This document shows positions 34,439 to 46,654 of a stretch of DNA of 64,000 nt, piece after piece. The notes beneath the pieces were generated by a model that was not told the DNA's origin, did not search any database, and saw only the letters and a list, made by a program, of their open reading frames with translations. A program made the translations under genes and the position numbers. Each line of letters begins with the position of its first letter. Position 1 is the first letter of the stretch. Source of the stretch: Buddleja alternifolia (Eukaryota > Streptophyta > Magnoliopsida > Lamiales > Scrophulariaceae); assembly GCA_019426215.1 (NCBI GenBank), contig CM033401.1, positions 11,351,134 through 11,415,133 of the forward strand. Direction: 5' to 3'.

Positions 34439-35949
34439 TGTTAGGAATTTCATGTTAGATGACAATTAGGATTTTATGTTAGACCCCAAAATATGTAAGT
34501 TTGATTTTAGTAGAAATCATGTACAAGCTTTGAAGCGTTAGATTTGTAATAGGCTTTGTTTTGTTCTTATTCTAGACTGTTAGGCTAAGTAATCTTTGAC
34601 TGAGCATCTAAAAATTTTTGAGTGAGCTTATCAGTAGTAAAGTTTGAAGACTCAAGCGCCTGAAGTCTGAATAAAGATGAAGTTTCCAAGCGTCCAAATG
34701 CCAGCTATATCAAGCGGGACAGAATGGATAAGCGTCTATCAATGATGGATTCCACCTGAATTTATTTCCAAGTCCAGAAAGAGTTTAATGCAAATATTCT
34801 CAGTGCATTAAGGGTCAACGGGCATTTAATTCAAATGCATTAAATGCTGATAAGAGCATTAAATGTGAAAAGCACTTTCAGACGTACGGAGAAGCCACCC
34901 TATTGGACTGTCAACTATTCACAGACTACAACACCAACTTTGTGTAGCAGATTTTTAGGAAAAAGGACAAAAGTTGTTCACTCGTGAAAATGAGAGACAA
35001 CGCCTGTGCATGTGTCAAACGGACATTTGTTCCAAGAATGTCTATAAATAGGACTTCAACAACAAGCCAAAACACACGATTAACAATAAGCCTAACTGTT
35101 GTTGCTTTGAAGTCTCATACCTTAAACTCTCAGAAAAGCCAGAATCTCAAGCAAACATTCTCTTTGTTTTTCTTAAGTTCCTGAGACAGTCAACCAAATA
35201 TCTCAAACATTCTTTTCGGAGAAACCTATACTACTATTGAGATATTCCAGTTGTTTGAACTTTATCAAAACCAAACAAACCGTTTAGAAAAACCTTATCC
35301 AAGCCTCGCGATTTGTGTGAAATCGAAGTTGGATACTTGCATTATTTCTGGGTGAAAGAAGCAAGGGGATCAAAGTGATTTGTAGCAGAAATCTGTGTGG
35401 TCAAGGAGCTCAAGTCATCAACATCCATCTCTCCCTAATTTGTAGAATTTTCTGTGTGATTCTTTGAGAATCATTTTAGTGGATTACCTCCAAGTGTTCA
35501 AGGAGAAGAAGGACATAGTTAGGATTACAAAGAACCTTACAAATATCGTGTTCTTCACTTTACAACCATTTTTCATATTATTTTATCATTGTATAAATCT
35601 GTTAAGTAAAACTCAAGTGAACGCTAAGCAACTAATGAACCGCTTGTGACGTTAAAGCTTTTAAATAAAAAGACTATAAAATGAATTCCGCTGTGCTAAC
35701 ACTGATCAAGAAGTGAACGCTCAAACCTATTTGGTTATAGTATTCAAATTTGAAGTCTAAGTTAACTTTCTAAAACAGTCTTCATTAGACGCTTAAGTCA
35801 AGCGTCTATTTTTCAAGCGTCCAACGAATTTTAATACAAAATTTTTGAAGTTGAAAAAGATTTCAGGGTCTATTCAACCTAAAAAGACTTCAGGGTCTAT
35901 TCAACCTCCCCCCCTTTTAGACCATTTCGTATGCCACTTGGGACCAACA
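34439..35949 (+). repeat. P 5' LTR
   Basis: Starts TGTTAGGAATTTCATG and ends TTGGGACCAACA, 1511 bp. TATAAATA lies at 35043-35050. Both ends agree with the M LTR. Confidence 0.9.
35043..35050 (+). promoter_or_regulatory. TATA-like box of P LTR
   Basis: TATAAATA, conserved with M. Transcription would start about 30 bp downstream. Confidence 0.55.
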
Positions 35950-35951
35950 AG

Positions 35952-35964
35952 TGATATCAGAGCA
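35952..35964 (+). other. P primer binding site
   Basis: TGATATCAGAGCA differs by one base from the usual TGGTATCAGAGCA for initiator tRNA-Met. It starts two bases after the LTR. Confidence 0.85.
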
Positions 35965-36047
35965 GTTAAAGTTGAAATTTTAAAATTTCCAACCATAACA
36001 GCTTGTTTTAGTCCTTTTCAAATGTAGTTGCTTTAAAAAATTCCTTT

Positions 36048-38022
36048 ATGGCACTTGCTAAAGTTCCTAAACTGACTGAGTCTAATTTTGACACATGGAA
36101 AGTCAAAGCATTTACATATCTCTGTTCATGTGATGATGACATGTGCGAAATTATTTTAGATGGGCCAATCAAAATATATAAAGTTATCACTTGAGCGCCT
36201 AGAGCCACGGAAGACACTTCGGATGGTTACATGGAAAAGCCAAAACAAGAATGGTCTCCAGATGAGCGTCGAAGTGAAAATTTGGACAATGTTGGTCGTA
36301 ATACTCTATATATAGCTATTGGTGATAATCACAACTTATTCAACAAGATTAAGTCATGTAGAACTACTAAGGAAATCTGGGATAAGTTAGCCATAAATTG
36401 TGGTGGATCAGCTTAGATTAAAGAGAACATGCTTTCCATTGCCAAGAAAAGGTTTAACAGTTTCAAGATGTTGCCCAATGAGACTTTAGAACAATTGGAT
36501 ATAAGATTCATAGCCCTTACTTCAGAATTAACATCTTTGGGTATGGATCTATAGAATCGGGAAATGGTGGTCAAATTTTTTAAAAGTCTACGTAGTAGAT
36601 TTCTGATGAAAACAACAACTATGAGAGAGTCGAACAATTTGGATAGTTTAACTCTAGAAGACACTTTTTCGGAGATCAAAGCATTTGCATTTGAGTTGAA
36701 TTGGACTAGTGATGCAGTAAGCAGTCCAGTGATTGAGTCTTGAGCGCTCATAGCATCAATCACAGATAAATCGGGTAATAAAGGAAAAGCTTCAGATATT
36801 AATGAGGATGAGGAACTAGCGCTTCTAAATAGATTCAGAAAGTTCTTGAGATATGAAAAGAAAGGAAATAGTCCTAAGCATCAAGGACAATATTCATATA
36901 AAGCGCCTGCTCCATTACAACAACAGTATCAAGCGCTTCAATATTCTGCACCTTCTCCTTCAGCGCCTGTTCAGTACCAAGCATCTGCTTAAAATCTCTC
37001 AGCGCCAGTGGTCTCAAAACCACACAATGCAAGGTTAACAAATGAACAAAAGATGAAAACTAATCTTTGTTATAATTGCAGAAAACCAGGGCACTACCAG
37101 GTAAATTACCCCAATCCAAATGTATCAAAGCCTTCAAGACAGGATTACGTGGATAGAAACCAATTTAGGAGCAACCTTCTCCAACAAGGCTTGCTAGCGG
37201 AATCAGAACCAGCGTCCGCACCTGAAGATATGGAGTCTTCAGAGGAGAGCAGTGATGATGATGAGCTAGTGAATGACTCAGCGCTTAATTGTCTCATGGG
37301 CAGAGATGATGAAGCATCCCCTGAGGTAAATACTGAATTATCTCTTCCTGTCTCTTATGAAGAATTACTTGATAAAGTCAGAGAATATTATAATGATTGT
37401 CAAGATGCTACCAAATTATACCAAAATCACTTTGATATTATCTCATCACTCAAAAGTGATAAAGTAACTCTCAAAGCAGAGTTGCAAGTTCAGCAACAGT
37501 GCATTGAGAAAAACCAATCGCTTAAGAGTGAAATAATCCAGTTGAAAAGTGTTCTTGATATAATAGTCAAGAGAGAAGCTGAGCCGATTACTAGACTTGC
37601 TAAATCAGAACAGCTCGTCTCATCATTGTCTAAAGCGTCAAGAAAGCTAGACAATGTGACTGAGATAACAAGGTTATTTGGTGAAAAGACCGGTTTAGGA
37701 TGCAATAAAGTCAGTAAACAACCAAATAAATCTAATGTTACGGCAAACAACAAAGGGAAGGGTGTTTTCTTTGTTGAGAAAGGGACACAAAGACAAACGC
37801 TAAATGAACCAAGCGACAATGGTACGAGGCCAAATGAGAAAGCCAAAGCAGACTCAGGCAAGGGTAAGGCATAGGCAAATGATTCACAAATACGGGTTGG
37901 TCCAAACGCTCAAAAGGCTAAGGATAATTCTAACCACTGTGAATCAAGCGCCAAGCGATCAACACCAAAAGTGCTACCCAAGCCAGCGCCAACGAAATAT
38001 CAAAGTCAATATCCAAGGCAGT
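36048..38022 (+). pseudogene. gag: P gag, 5' part
   Basis: The ATG at 36048 starts MALAKVPKLTESNFDTWKVK. One frame carries the whole gene, with in-frame stops at 36192, 36414, 36552, 36741, 36990 and 37872. Domains: capsid (EIWDKLAINCGGSA, LPNETLEQLDIRFIALTSEL), a proline/glutamine-rich linker, a zinc knuckle reading CYNCRKPGH whose last cysteine is tyrosine, and a coiled-coil segment (SLKSEIIQLKSVLDIIVKRE). It continues at 48216 after element A. Confidence 0.87.
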
Positions 38023-38249
38023 TGATAAGTGTGAGTTTTACACATTTGAGAGGTCAATAATTTCATGGTTTAGGTTCAAATATGTATGAATTTTACCACT
38101 TGTGGCTTTGATTTGTGTTTTAAATGAATTCAAGGTAAAAACCATAACAATAGAAAAATCAGCTGCAAGAAAATGCAATAATTCTGTATTTTGGACGCAG
38201 AATCTGAGAACGTGTTCTTCTAGAAAGTTGTATATCTATGTCTTAGCTT

Positions 38250-38255
38250 CACGTG
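38250..38255 (+). promoter_or_regulatory. G-box-like CACGTG in A 5' LTR
   Basis: Lies in a block (TTAGCTTCACGTGAGAACTT) also seen in the LTR of B at 51401-51406 and, mutated, in C. G-boxes are bound by plant bZIP and bHLH factors. The 3' LTR copy is at 46882-46887. Confidence 0.45.
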
Positions 38256-38589
38256 AGAACTTGAATCACTTGAATCTAAGATTCGAGGAAAACGTTATGA
38301 AGAAAACACTATTGCTGCGCAGAAGAAAAAATGCTACGGGCAGCTGGACGAATCTTAGAAATTTTGACACCTAAAGACCATTAGTTGCCTCCTTTAATGA
38401 TTGTAATGCATGTGTTGTGTGCCCCTTTCATTTATAATGCTGATATTTGTCTACTTTTGGGCATGTGTAGTGTGGGTTTTTACGTATGTTCATGATGAAC
38501 ATTAGTTGTCTTCCTTTAGGCATGTGCTATGTGTACCCCATTTGTATTCTTTTAGTGTATATTAGTTGTTATACTCTAGTGCATACTAG

Positions 38590-38598
38590 TATAAATAG
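38590..38598 (+). promoter_or_regulatory. TATA box of A 5' LTR
   Basis: TATAAATAG, followed by an AC-rich leader. The 3' LTR copy reads TATAAATTG at 47223-47231. Confidence 0.6.
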
Positions 38599-39583
38599 GG
38601 GTGTTGTTTCCTGTCAAAATGACCCAACACACAACAACACAAAACACACTAACACTACACTCAAATAGGATACTTTCTCTTACAACAAGAAGGAGAGGTT
38701 CGAAATTGGCAGCTAGAGAGGAGATTGGAGCAAAGAAACGAGCAAGACGAAGAGAACGACGATTCAACACGAGTTCATCAATTATTAACAGGGAGCTTTT
38801 TATTTTCAAAATATTTGTCTATGAATAATTCTATGTTTTTAATTGTTTTTCCAATTATAATTATGAACTAAATTAATCAAACTAAGGCCATGTGAATGCC
38901 AATTTTATGAGTTTATATATATGAAGTGATTGTTCATTTTAATTCTATTATTGTTTTGTGTTTTAATTTTATGCTTTTATTCCAATCGTATGCTTGATCA
39001 ACATATGTTTGCTAATTAGCCTAATTTATTATTTGGGAGAATATATATTAGGGTTCAAAGGAATTAACACATCATCCGAAAAACATGAGGAATTGCACCT
39101 AGAGATAGGTATAGATTTTCGGGTGCTGTTAGCCGAATTAATCCGGGGAAATTCTAGAACTTGAATGCATGGTTAATGATTTGATTCTCGGATAAATATA
39201 TTTAGAGAACCGTCACGTAATCATAGGATTATTACAGCCGAGAGATCGGGTAATAATTATTTAAGGTTTTTTCCACCAAAGCAATAATAGTCTAATAATT
39301 AGAAGAATCACTCATATATATTTACAAATAATAAAGGTTGAAGCATGTGCCTTAGTTGCTTTCTCATATAAGAATCTCAATCAAATTGTTAAGTCTTAGT
39401 TTTTACCTTTCTACTGTCAATTAATCAAAAATCTTTTAATTTAATTTAATTGCTTTAAACTTGTTAATTTAAAATACGAGTCTCTGTGGGTTTGACATTT
39501 CGGACTTAATATCCATTATATTACTACACACGACCAGTCCACTTGCTGTTTTATACACGTAAGGATTTTTCGTGTCAAGTTTT

Positions 39584-39601
39584 TGGCGCCGTTGCCGGGG
39601 A
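39584..39601 (+). other. A primer binding site (tRNA-Asp)
   Basis: TGGCGCCGTTGCCGGGGA is complementary to the 3' end of plant tRNA-Asp. It is typical of Athila-like elements and starts 6 bp after the LTR. Confidence 0.9.
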
Positions 39602-39734
39602 CTTGTTTTGTTTTAGTTTGTAAGTTTATTGCAATTTTAGTTTACTTTCTTTTATCAATTCTTTTTAATTTTATCTTCTAGTGATAAATTCTTGTGGTTT
39701 ACTTCTTTGTTTAAATAGGGTATTTTTGTGGTGA

Positions 39735-40930
39735 ATGACCAGAACCTCAGGAAAGGGTTTAGAGGAATTTGATCCCGAGATCGATCGAACGTTTCAAGCA
39801 AACTTAAGAAAACGAGCTATGGCTGGAAATTTTCCTGACATGAATCTTCTCGAGAATAGGGAATGGTTTCAAAATTTGTTTCAAACCATGCAACCGGCAC
39901 CTCCGGCACCACCCCCATCAGTTCGCGGTAATCAACCACCACGTGTACACACTACGCCGTGGCCTGTTGTGTTCCCCAATTTTGCCACACCAAACTTCCA
40001 TATTCCACCTCACATGTTCAACATGGTTCAGGCAGAACAATTTTATGGTGATCAAAAAGAGTCGCCTTATGACCATATGGAGCACTTCAATGATGTGTTG
40101 ACTACTATGCAATTTCACCCAAGAGATCTTGATGCCATCCGCCTCAGATTATTCCATTTCTCGCTTAAGGATAAAGGGACCCTGTGGTACAAGTCATTGC
40201 CCCCGCAATCCATTGAAACGTGGGGTGAGTTAGTCGAGGAGTTTCTCAACAAGTTTTTCCCTCCATCAAGGATTAACAAGTTGAGAAGCGAGATCAAAGG
40301 TTTTAAGCAAAGACGGGATGAATCGTTAGCATCAACATGGGCAAGATACAAGGGTCTGCTTCGAAAATGCCCCGATCACAATTATTCTAGAGACGAGCGA
40401 GTACTACACTTCTTTAATGGAGTCCGGTCTCGGATTTGTCACAGACTTAATGCAGGAGCCAGTGGTGATCTTTTAGGTCTCGATAGCAGAACAGTGTGGG
40501 CAAAGCTAAAGCAGATGGCACGGGAGGATGAACTATACCCTGAAGATGATGATGAGATTATTCCACAATCCCGAAGGGTTGTCGTTGCTCAAGAGGTAGA
40601 ACAAGATGCCGAATCAGCGCTAGCCATCGGGAATGTGAATTATGTTGGAATTCAAACAAACCTCAATTGAACTTCCACATACCCACGAATTTCCCAAAAA
40701 GGCCAAATCCGGCACAGAATGCACCACAAGGCATCTACTAAGCACCAAGGCCTCCGTTTTACAAAAATCAAGCTCAGAAGCCTGGGAATTTTAAGCCACA
40801 AGGTCAAATTCGAAGAACTCCCACTGTCGAAGAAAGATTAGATGCTCACATGCAAAAATCGGACGAATCATTTGCAGAGCTTCGATTGATGTTACAAGGT
40901 GTTATGACGGGAATAAAAGAGTTGCAGCAT
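39735..40930 (+). pseudogene. gag: A gag
   Basis: The ATG at 39735 opens 311 codons of Athila-type capsid: GNFPDMNLLENREWFQNLF, FHPRDLDAIRLRLFHFSLKD, WYKSLPPQSIETWGELVEEF, FPPSRINKLRSEI, WARYKGLLRKCPDHN. A one-base loss near 40655, compared with C, causes the stop at 40668. The frame then continues as an FAELRLMLQGV-type tail. C keeps the same region open. Confidence 0.88.
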
Positions 40931-40934
40931 CAAT

Positions 40935-42208
40935 TTGCACAATTATCAAATGATACTTCCAAGCGATACAGAGAAGAATCCGAAGGAACAATGCCATGCC
41001 GTTACCCTCCGTAGTGGCAAAGAAGTGAAAAATGCACCTCCCCAGAAGCCAACGCCTGAACATGAAAGCAATGTCCGAACGTTGGAAAATCTCGAAGATT
41101 TGAACACGCTGCCTCCACAGTCCAGATGTGACCAAAATGTAGTCCAGACGTTGACCGGTCAACGTACGAACGTGGGAAAATCCACTATCCATACGTCAGA
41201 GGCAAAACAGAATTTTATCAAAACTTTATCTCTTTCTTCTTCTAAACCAGTTGAAATACGTCTCCCCTTTCCCCTCGCACATAAAAAGAATAAAAAATAA
41301 ATGGATAAGAGCTTTCATAGGATCTTAGAAATTCTTCGAGAAGTTAGAATTAACATTCCTTTTATTGATGCAATTTTGCAGATGCCCAATTACATCAAGT
41401 TTTTCAAGGATATTCTCTCAAACAAGCAAAAGTGGGAAGGGATTGAAACGGTGTGTTTGACAGAAGCATGCTCAGCAGTAGTATTGGATAAGTTGCCAAA
41501 GAAACTCAAAGATCCAGGGAGCCTCACGATCCCATGCACCATCGGGCAACTCAAATTTGATCGAGTGTTGTGTGATTCAGGGGCTAGCATAAACCTTCTC
41601 CCTCGTTGTTTCAGAAATTGGGCTTGGGAAGTCCGAAGCCAACCTCGATGAGTCTTCAAATTTCAGATCGATCTATCAAACACCCGAAGGGAATCATAGA
41701 GGATGTGATCGTGCAAGTTGAAAAATTTTACTTTCCGGTGGACTTCGTGGTTCTAGAAATGGAAGAAGATGTCGAAGTTCCTCTCATCCTAGGAAGACCT
41801 TTCCTAGCCACAGGTAAAGCTATGATCGATGTAGCAAATGGTAAGTTAACTTTAAATGTGGGAGCAGAGAGAGTTACTTTTGACATCTTCAAGGTTTTAA
41901 AGCATGTCGGTGATGACAAGTCGTGTTTGCAAATAGATGTTTGTGATCCTTTGATTTTCGAGCATTTTCAGGAAAACATCTCTGACGATCCACTTGAAAT
42001 ATGCATAATGAAATGTAAGGATGCTGAGTCAGTAGATGATAGACAACTGACGGCTGTCCATAGTCTGGAGAGGCATACACAATGTGCCATCATAAGGAAA
42101 TTTGAGATGTTGGATCAGCCACTGTCAAGCAAATCCAAACCATCCATTAAGGAACCACCGATTCTTTATCTAAAAGCCGTACCTCACATCTTAAATATGT
42201 TTATTTAA
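40935..42208 (+). pseudogene. A gag tail and protease
   Basis: LPSDTEKNPKEQCHAVTLRS is the usual Athila gag-protease linker. A stop at 41298 lies before MDKSFHRILEILREVRINIP. The aspartic protease site is CDSGASINLLP (aspartate near 41575). A frameshift near 41605 moves to LGLGSPKPTSMSLQI and VPLILGRPFLATGKAMIDV, open to 42208. The enzyme would mature Gag-Pol. Confidence 0.85.
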
Positions 42209-42222
42209 GTGATAATGAAACT

Positions 42223-43743
42223 TTGCCACTGATTATTTCTTCTTCTCTTACAGAGCCACAAGAAGCAAAGTTATTAAAGGTGTTGAAGGAGCACAAAAGG
42301 GCCTTTGGATGGAAGATTGCTGACATCAAGAGGATTAGTCCGGCCATTTGCATGCACAAGATCCTGATGGAAGAGAGCTCAAAGCCCACCATACAACCAC
42401 AAAGGAGGTCAAATCCTCAAATTCAAGAAGTGGTGAAAAAAGAGGTAATCAAGTTACTCGATGCTGGAATCATTTTTCCTATCTTTGATAGCTCATGGGT
42501 AAGTCCAACTCAGGTAGTGCCAAAGAAGGGAGGTACGACAGTCGTTCTTAATGATAATAATGAGTTGATTCCATCTAGAATTGTCACTGGTTTTAGGGTT
42601 TGCATCGATTATAGGAAATTGAATGAATGTACCCGAAAAGACCATTTCCCACTTTCCTTTATCGATCAAATGTTAGAAAGATTAGCTGAGCATGAATATT
42701 ATTGTTTTTTGGATGGGTATTCCGGCTATAACCAAATTTCCGTTGCACCTGAGGATCAAGAGAAAACCACTTTCACTTGTCCTTATGGCACTTTTGCTTA
42801 TAGACGGATGCCTTTTGGTTTTTGTAATGCACCTGCTACTTTTCAAAGATGCATGATGGCTATATATCATGACATGATCGAACAATGTATTGAAATCTTC
42901 ATGGATGACTTTTCTGTGTTTAGCTCAAGCTATGATAGATGTTTGCACAATCTAACCCTCGTGTTGCAGAGATGTGAGGATACTGATTTAGTCTTGAATT
43001 GGGAAAAGTGCCACTTCATGGTACAAGAAGGCATTGTTCTAGGCCATAAGATATCCAAGAAGGGGATTGAGGTGGATCGAGCAAAAATTGAAGTGATAGC
43101 CAATCTCCCACCACCCACCACCGTCAAAGCCGTGCGAAGTTTTCTAGGGCATGCCGGGTTTTATAGGCGTTTTATTGCTAATTTTTCCGAAATTGCTAAA
43201 CCTCTGTCTAACTTGACCATGAAAGATGCAGTATTTGATTTTGATGATGCATGTATGCAGGCTTTCCTCACTTTAAAGGAAAAATTGATCTCAGCACCTG
43301 TGATGGCTGCTCCCGACTGGAGTTTGCCATTTGAGTTGATGTGTGACGCGAGCGACACAGCTGTAGGAGCTGTACTTGGTCAAAAGAAGGGTAAAAGCTT
43401 TCATGCTATATACTATGCTAGTCGTACCTTAAATGAAGCTCAACTCAATTATGCTACCACTGAAAAAGATCTTCTAGCTGTTATCTTTGCCTTTGACAAA
43501 TTTCATTCTTATCTTGTGCTTAACAAAGTTATCATGTACACTGATCATTCTGCATTGAAGTACTTGCTTGCTAAAAAAGATGCCAAACCTAGACTGCTAA
43601 GGTGGATTTTATTACTACAAGAGTTTGACTTAGAAATCAAAGATAAAAAAGGCTCTGAGAATGTAGTAGCTGATCACCTCTCTAGGCTCGAGTTAGTGGA
43701 TGAGGGAATGGATAAGATCCCAATAAGAGATGAATTCTTGTGA
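42223..43743 (+). CDS. A reverse transcriptase-RNase H ORF
   Basis: 506 open codons. [76 protein letters not shown], and the catalytic FMDDFSVF. RNase [59 protein letters not shown]. All key acidic residues seem present. No own start is expected, because in intact elements this is part of one polyprotein. The ORF ends early at DEF because the downstream DNA has been deleted. Confidence 0.88.
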   Translation: MPLIISSSLTEPQEAKLLKVLKEHKRAFGWKIADIKRISPAICMHKILMEESSKPTIQPQRRSNPQIQEVVKKEVIKLLDAGIIFPIFDSSWVSPTQVVPKKGGTTVVLNDNNELIPSRIVTGFRVCIDYRKLNECTRKDHFPLSFIDQMLERLAEHEYYCFLDGYSGYNQISVAPEDQEKTTFTCPYGTFAYRRMPFGFCNAPATFQRCMMAIYHDMIEQCIEIFMDDFSVFSSSYDRCLHNLTLVLQRCEDTDLVLNWEKCHFMVQEGIVLGHKISKKGIEVDRAKIEVIANLPPPTTVKAVRSFLGHAGFYRRFIANFSEIAKPLSNLTMKDAVFDFDDACMQAFLTLKEKLISAPVMAAPDWSLPFELMCDASDTAVGAVLGQKKGKSFHAIYYASRTLNEAQLNYATTEKDLLAVIFAFDKFHSYLVLNKVIMYTDHSALKYLLAKKDAKPRLLRWILLLQEFDLEIKDKKGSENVVADHLSRLELVDEGMDKIPIRDEFL

Positions 43744-44716
43744 TCGATGTCAAAGGGTAGGTAACATTTCTAGACGACACGAAATGCCAATGAACACTGT
43801 GCTTGAATGCGAACTATTTGATGTGTGGGGTATTGATTTTATGGGTCCTTTTCCTAGTTCGTGTTCTAATAAATACATTCTTGTTGCTGTCGACTATGTG
43901 TCTAAATGGGTCGAAGCCGAGGCTTTGCAGACTAATGATGCTAGGGTGGTTCTTAGATTTCTTAAGAAATGAATTTTTACTCGATTTAGTACCCCTAGAG
44001 CAATCATAAGTGATGGAGGTACACACTTTCGTAACAAGCAATTTGAAAAATTGTTGAACAAATATGGTGTTAAACATAAAATCTCGACCCCTTATCACCC
44101 TCAAACTAGTGGGCAAGTCGAAGTATCTAATAGGGAAATAAAAAGGATTTTAGAAAAAATGGTAAATAGTCATCGAACTGATTGGTCTCTGAAATTAGAT
44201 GATGCATTGTGGGCTTACCGTACTGCTTTTAAAACCCCTATTGGCATGTCCCCATATCGCCTTGTATTTGGAAAAGCTTGTCACTTACCTGTCGAACTTG
44301 AACATCGTGCTTATTGGGCTATCAAATTCCTTAATTTCGATGCAAGTTCTGTAGGTAACAAGCGGCTATTTCAACTGAATGAGCTCGAGGAGTGGAGACA
44401 TGAGGCATACGAGAATGCCAAGCTATACAAGGAACGGACTAAGAAGTGGCACGACAAGCATATCTTATCACGGGAATTCAAGGAAGGCGAATTGGTTCTG
44501 ATGTATAATTCAAGACTCAAACTTTTTCAGGGAAAACTTAAATCTCGTTGGTCAGGACCATTTCGAGTCACACGAGTGTATTCATCAGGGGCTGTGGAGT
44601 TCATTACAGATGATGGACAAGTATTCTTGACCAATGGACATAGGTTGAAATATTACTGGGGAACAGATTGGAACACAGACACCTCGTCTATCAAGTTCCA
44701 AGAGCCATCGACTTAA
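43730..44716 (+). pseudogene. A integrase lacking its HH zinc half
   Basis: The frame opens with [19 protein letters not shown]. The cysteine pair of the HHCC site is present but the histidine part and about 100 residues before it are missing. The core follows: [27 protein letters not shown], a stop at 43969, then ISDGGTHF and [16 protein letters not shown] (D, D, E). The end is [16 protein letters not shown] and [10 protein letters not shown], the usual Athila C-terminus. Confidence 0.87.
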
Positions 44717-44729
44717 TTCGATTCTGAAC

Positions 44730-44777
44730 AGTCGAGCTATTGACTATAAACAAGTGCTTCTTGGGAGGCAACCCATG
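44730..44777 (+). promoter_or_regulatory. Conserved two-hairpin block, copy A
   Basis: Hairpin 1 stem AGTC/GACT (44730-44733 with 44742-44745). Hairpin 2 stem CTTGGG/CCCATG around loop AGGCAA (44760-44777, one mismatch). It starts 14 nt after the integrase stop. Close copies follow different ORFs in B and C. Confidence 0.6.
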
Positions 44778-45365
44778 TTTCTTACTTTTCTTATTTTTTT
44801 TATTTATATATATATATTTTTTAGCGTCTAGTTTGTTTTTATTTTTGCATTTTAATCTTTCATTTCGTCTTGGTTGTTTTGTTACAGGAAAATGGTTCGA
44901 GAAAAAAATATATATATATATATATATATTTCATTACTGCCTCCCACATACGGATGTGAGAGTCAGAAAGTATTTGTGAAATTTTATGTCCAGGAGGTTG
45001 GTTTTGCTCGTCTTTTTTATTTTTGTACATACATAGCCGTTTGGGGCTTGTGTGATTGTTTGTTGCTATTAATGCTTGTGGTGATTGTTTTGTATTGTGA
45101 TGAGTTTTGATTGTTCTGGGGGCTGAAGTGTAACTGTTGAATAAGTTTGGGGGTATTACTGTTGAATTGTTCTTAAATTTTGCAACATTTTTATGTTCTT
45201 TTTGAGCACATGGAAAAGCGTGAGTAGGGGAGTTCAATTTATGTTGAGCATTCTGATAGGATCGCCTTGATTTTCGACTCAACCGACTACTCCTCAGTTT
45301 GCTTTTTAAGCTTTCCGGTTTTGTAAGTATTTCTTTTACCGTTTTTCTTGGTTTGAATCTAGATG

Positions 45366-45403
45366 TAACATTGAGGGCAATGTTAGGAATAAGTTTGGGG
45401 GTG
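45366..45403 (+). promoter_or_regulatory. Third hairpin plus internal polypurine tract, copy A
   Basis: Stem TAACATTG/CAATGTTA around AGGG (45366-45385), then AAGTTTGGGGGTG at 45391-45403. Confidence 0.6.
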
Positions 45404-46654
45404 TTTAAAGGTAATAATATTTTTTGATACTTTTGAATGTTCATGTAGGTGATTCATTTTAAGCTTGAAATTTTTAATTTTTAGTCCCCAAATTGATGCA
45501 ATGAAACTAATTAATGTAAGTTCGATGGCATGAATATAAGTATATATATATATATATATATATTTTATGTTGGAATACACATGTCTTCACTTCGCTCATG
45601 GTACCCTAGATTAGAGTAGAATTTCCATAAGATGAATCACAAATGCACGATAAGTCGATGGTAGAGGAGTCAAGTGGATAATCATCCTGAAACACTTAAC
45701 GACTTTCTCCCAGAAATGTTAACTTAGATTCTTCTTAAGGTCACGAGTTGAGTAGTTGCTTCGTATACCTAATAATTAATGAAAAAGGTTGATGATTGGT
45801 ATGACTATAAAGTCAGGCTGATATGTACTGGAGGTGAAAAGTAACATGCCTATATACTGTACTGTCATGCTAATTTGAGCTTTGCTTAAGCCAATTTAGG
45901 TTAAAAATGAATGAAAGGTCTAGTTTTATTTCGTGGCCTTTGGCACTCGAGTGATTAAATCCGCAAGGAGTGTCTTAACATTTAATGCCCTAAAACTATC
46001 TAGTTTGGGAGTCATTGATCCAAAGCTCGATACATGGGTGTCATAGAAAGCCTAAAGGAATAAAACATTGCACATGACCTAACCTTAATAAATTTAAATG
46101 GAAGTTTCATATGAGTTTAAGGTTTAAATGGATTAAGTAATGAAATTTAAGTGGTTATCAAGTTTCTATGAGGCTTGTACTTTAGGATTGATCGACGGTT
46201 AATAAAATATGGGATTAATGTCTGGAATTTGGTAAGAATGCCACTTGACTATAATGCCTTACACTTACAATCACTACACCCTTTGGAGGTCTTTATTCGA
46301 GTCAAGGTGTAACATGAGCAAGTCTTTGATATGTGTATAAAATTTTTTGAGCTTTAACAGTCGATTTTTACGCTATGGGTTTCTTATTGATTAAGTTGAT
46401 TCGCGTTGATAAAGGGACTAAAATTTGGATGGATTTTGTGGGTATATCATCTACAAACCCTCACGAGACAACACTCGTCCTCTTTTGGTATAATTGAGGT
46501 TTAAAGGCTTGTTGCATACGCTAAATGCAATCGTGATCTCTACGAAAGTGAGCTATCTTTTGTTTTTGTTTTACCCTTTTTCTTGATGTTGTTTAATTCT
46601 TAGTTTTCTTTTGTTCAATTGCTCGGGGACGATCAATGTTAAGTTTGGGGGTGT

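Larger units (their letters stand above)
38023..39577 (+). repeat. A 5' LTR
   Basis: TGATAAGTGTGAGTTTTACA to TTTTTCGTGTCA. It has a G-box-like CACGTG at 38250-38255 and a TATA-like TATAAATAG at 38590-38598. Confidence 0.93.
44717..46654 (+). other. A 3' untranslated region
   Basis: 1.9 kb without a supported ORF, so no env-like gene. It contains the conserved hairpin block (44730-44777), TA repeats (about 44803-44819, 44909-44930, 45539-45563), a possible splice acceptor TTTTGTTACAG at 44887, and AAGTTTGGGGGTR purine tracts at 45147, 45391 and 46641. The last abuts the 3' LTR. Confidence 0.75.

Noticed and set aside
38486..38828. Small ORFs inside the A LTRs (also 47119-47461)
   Set aside because: Both copies are in LTR U3-R sequence around the TATA box and leader. 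They have no protein features and are chance frames.
44860..45444. 194-codon ORF on the - strand in A
   Set aside because: It runs antisense through TA repeats and the purine tract, with lysine/tyrosine-rich low-complexity translation. No sign of a gene.
44717..46654. Env-like gene in A after pol
   Set aside because: No ORF above chance length on the + strand, no signal peptide or membrane pattern; the region is TA-rich and non-coding.
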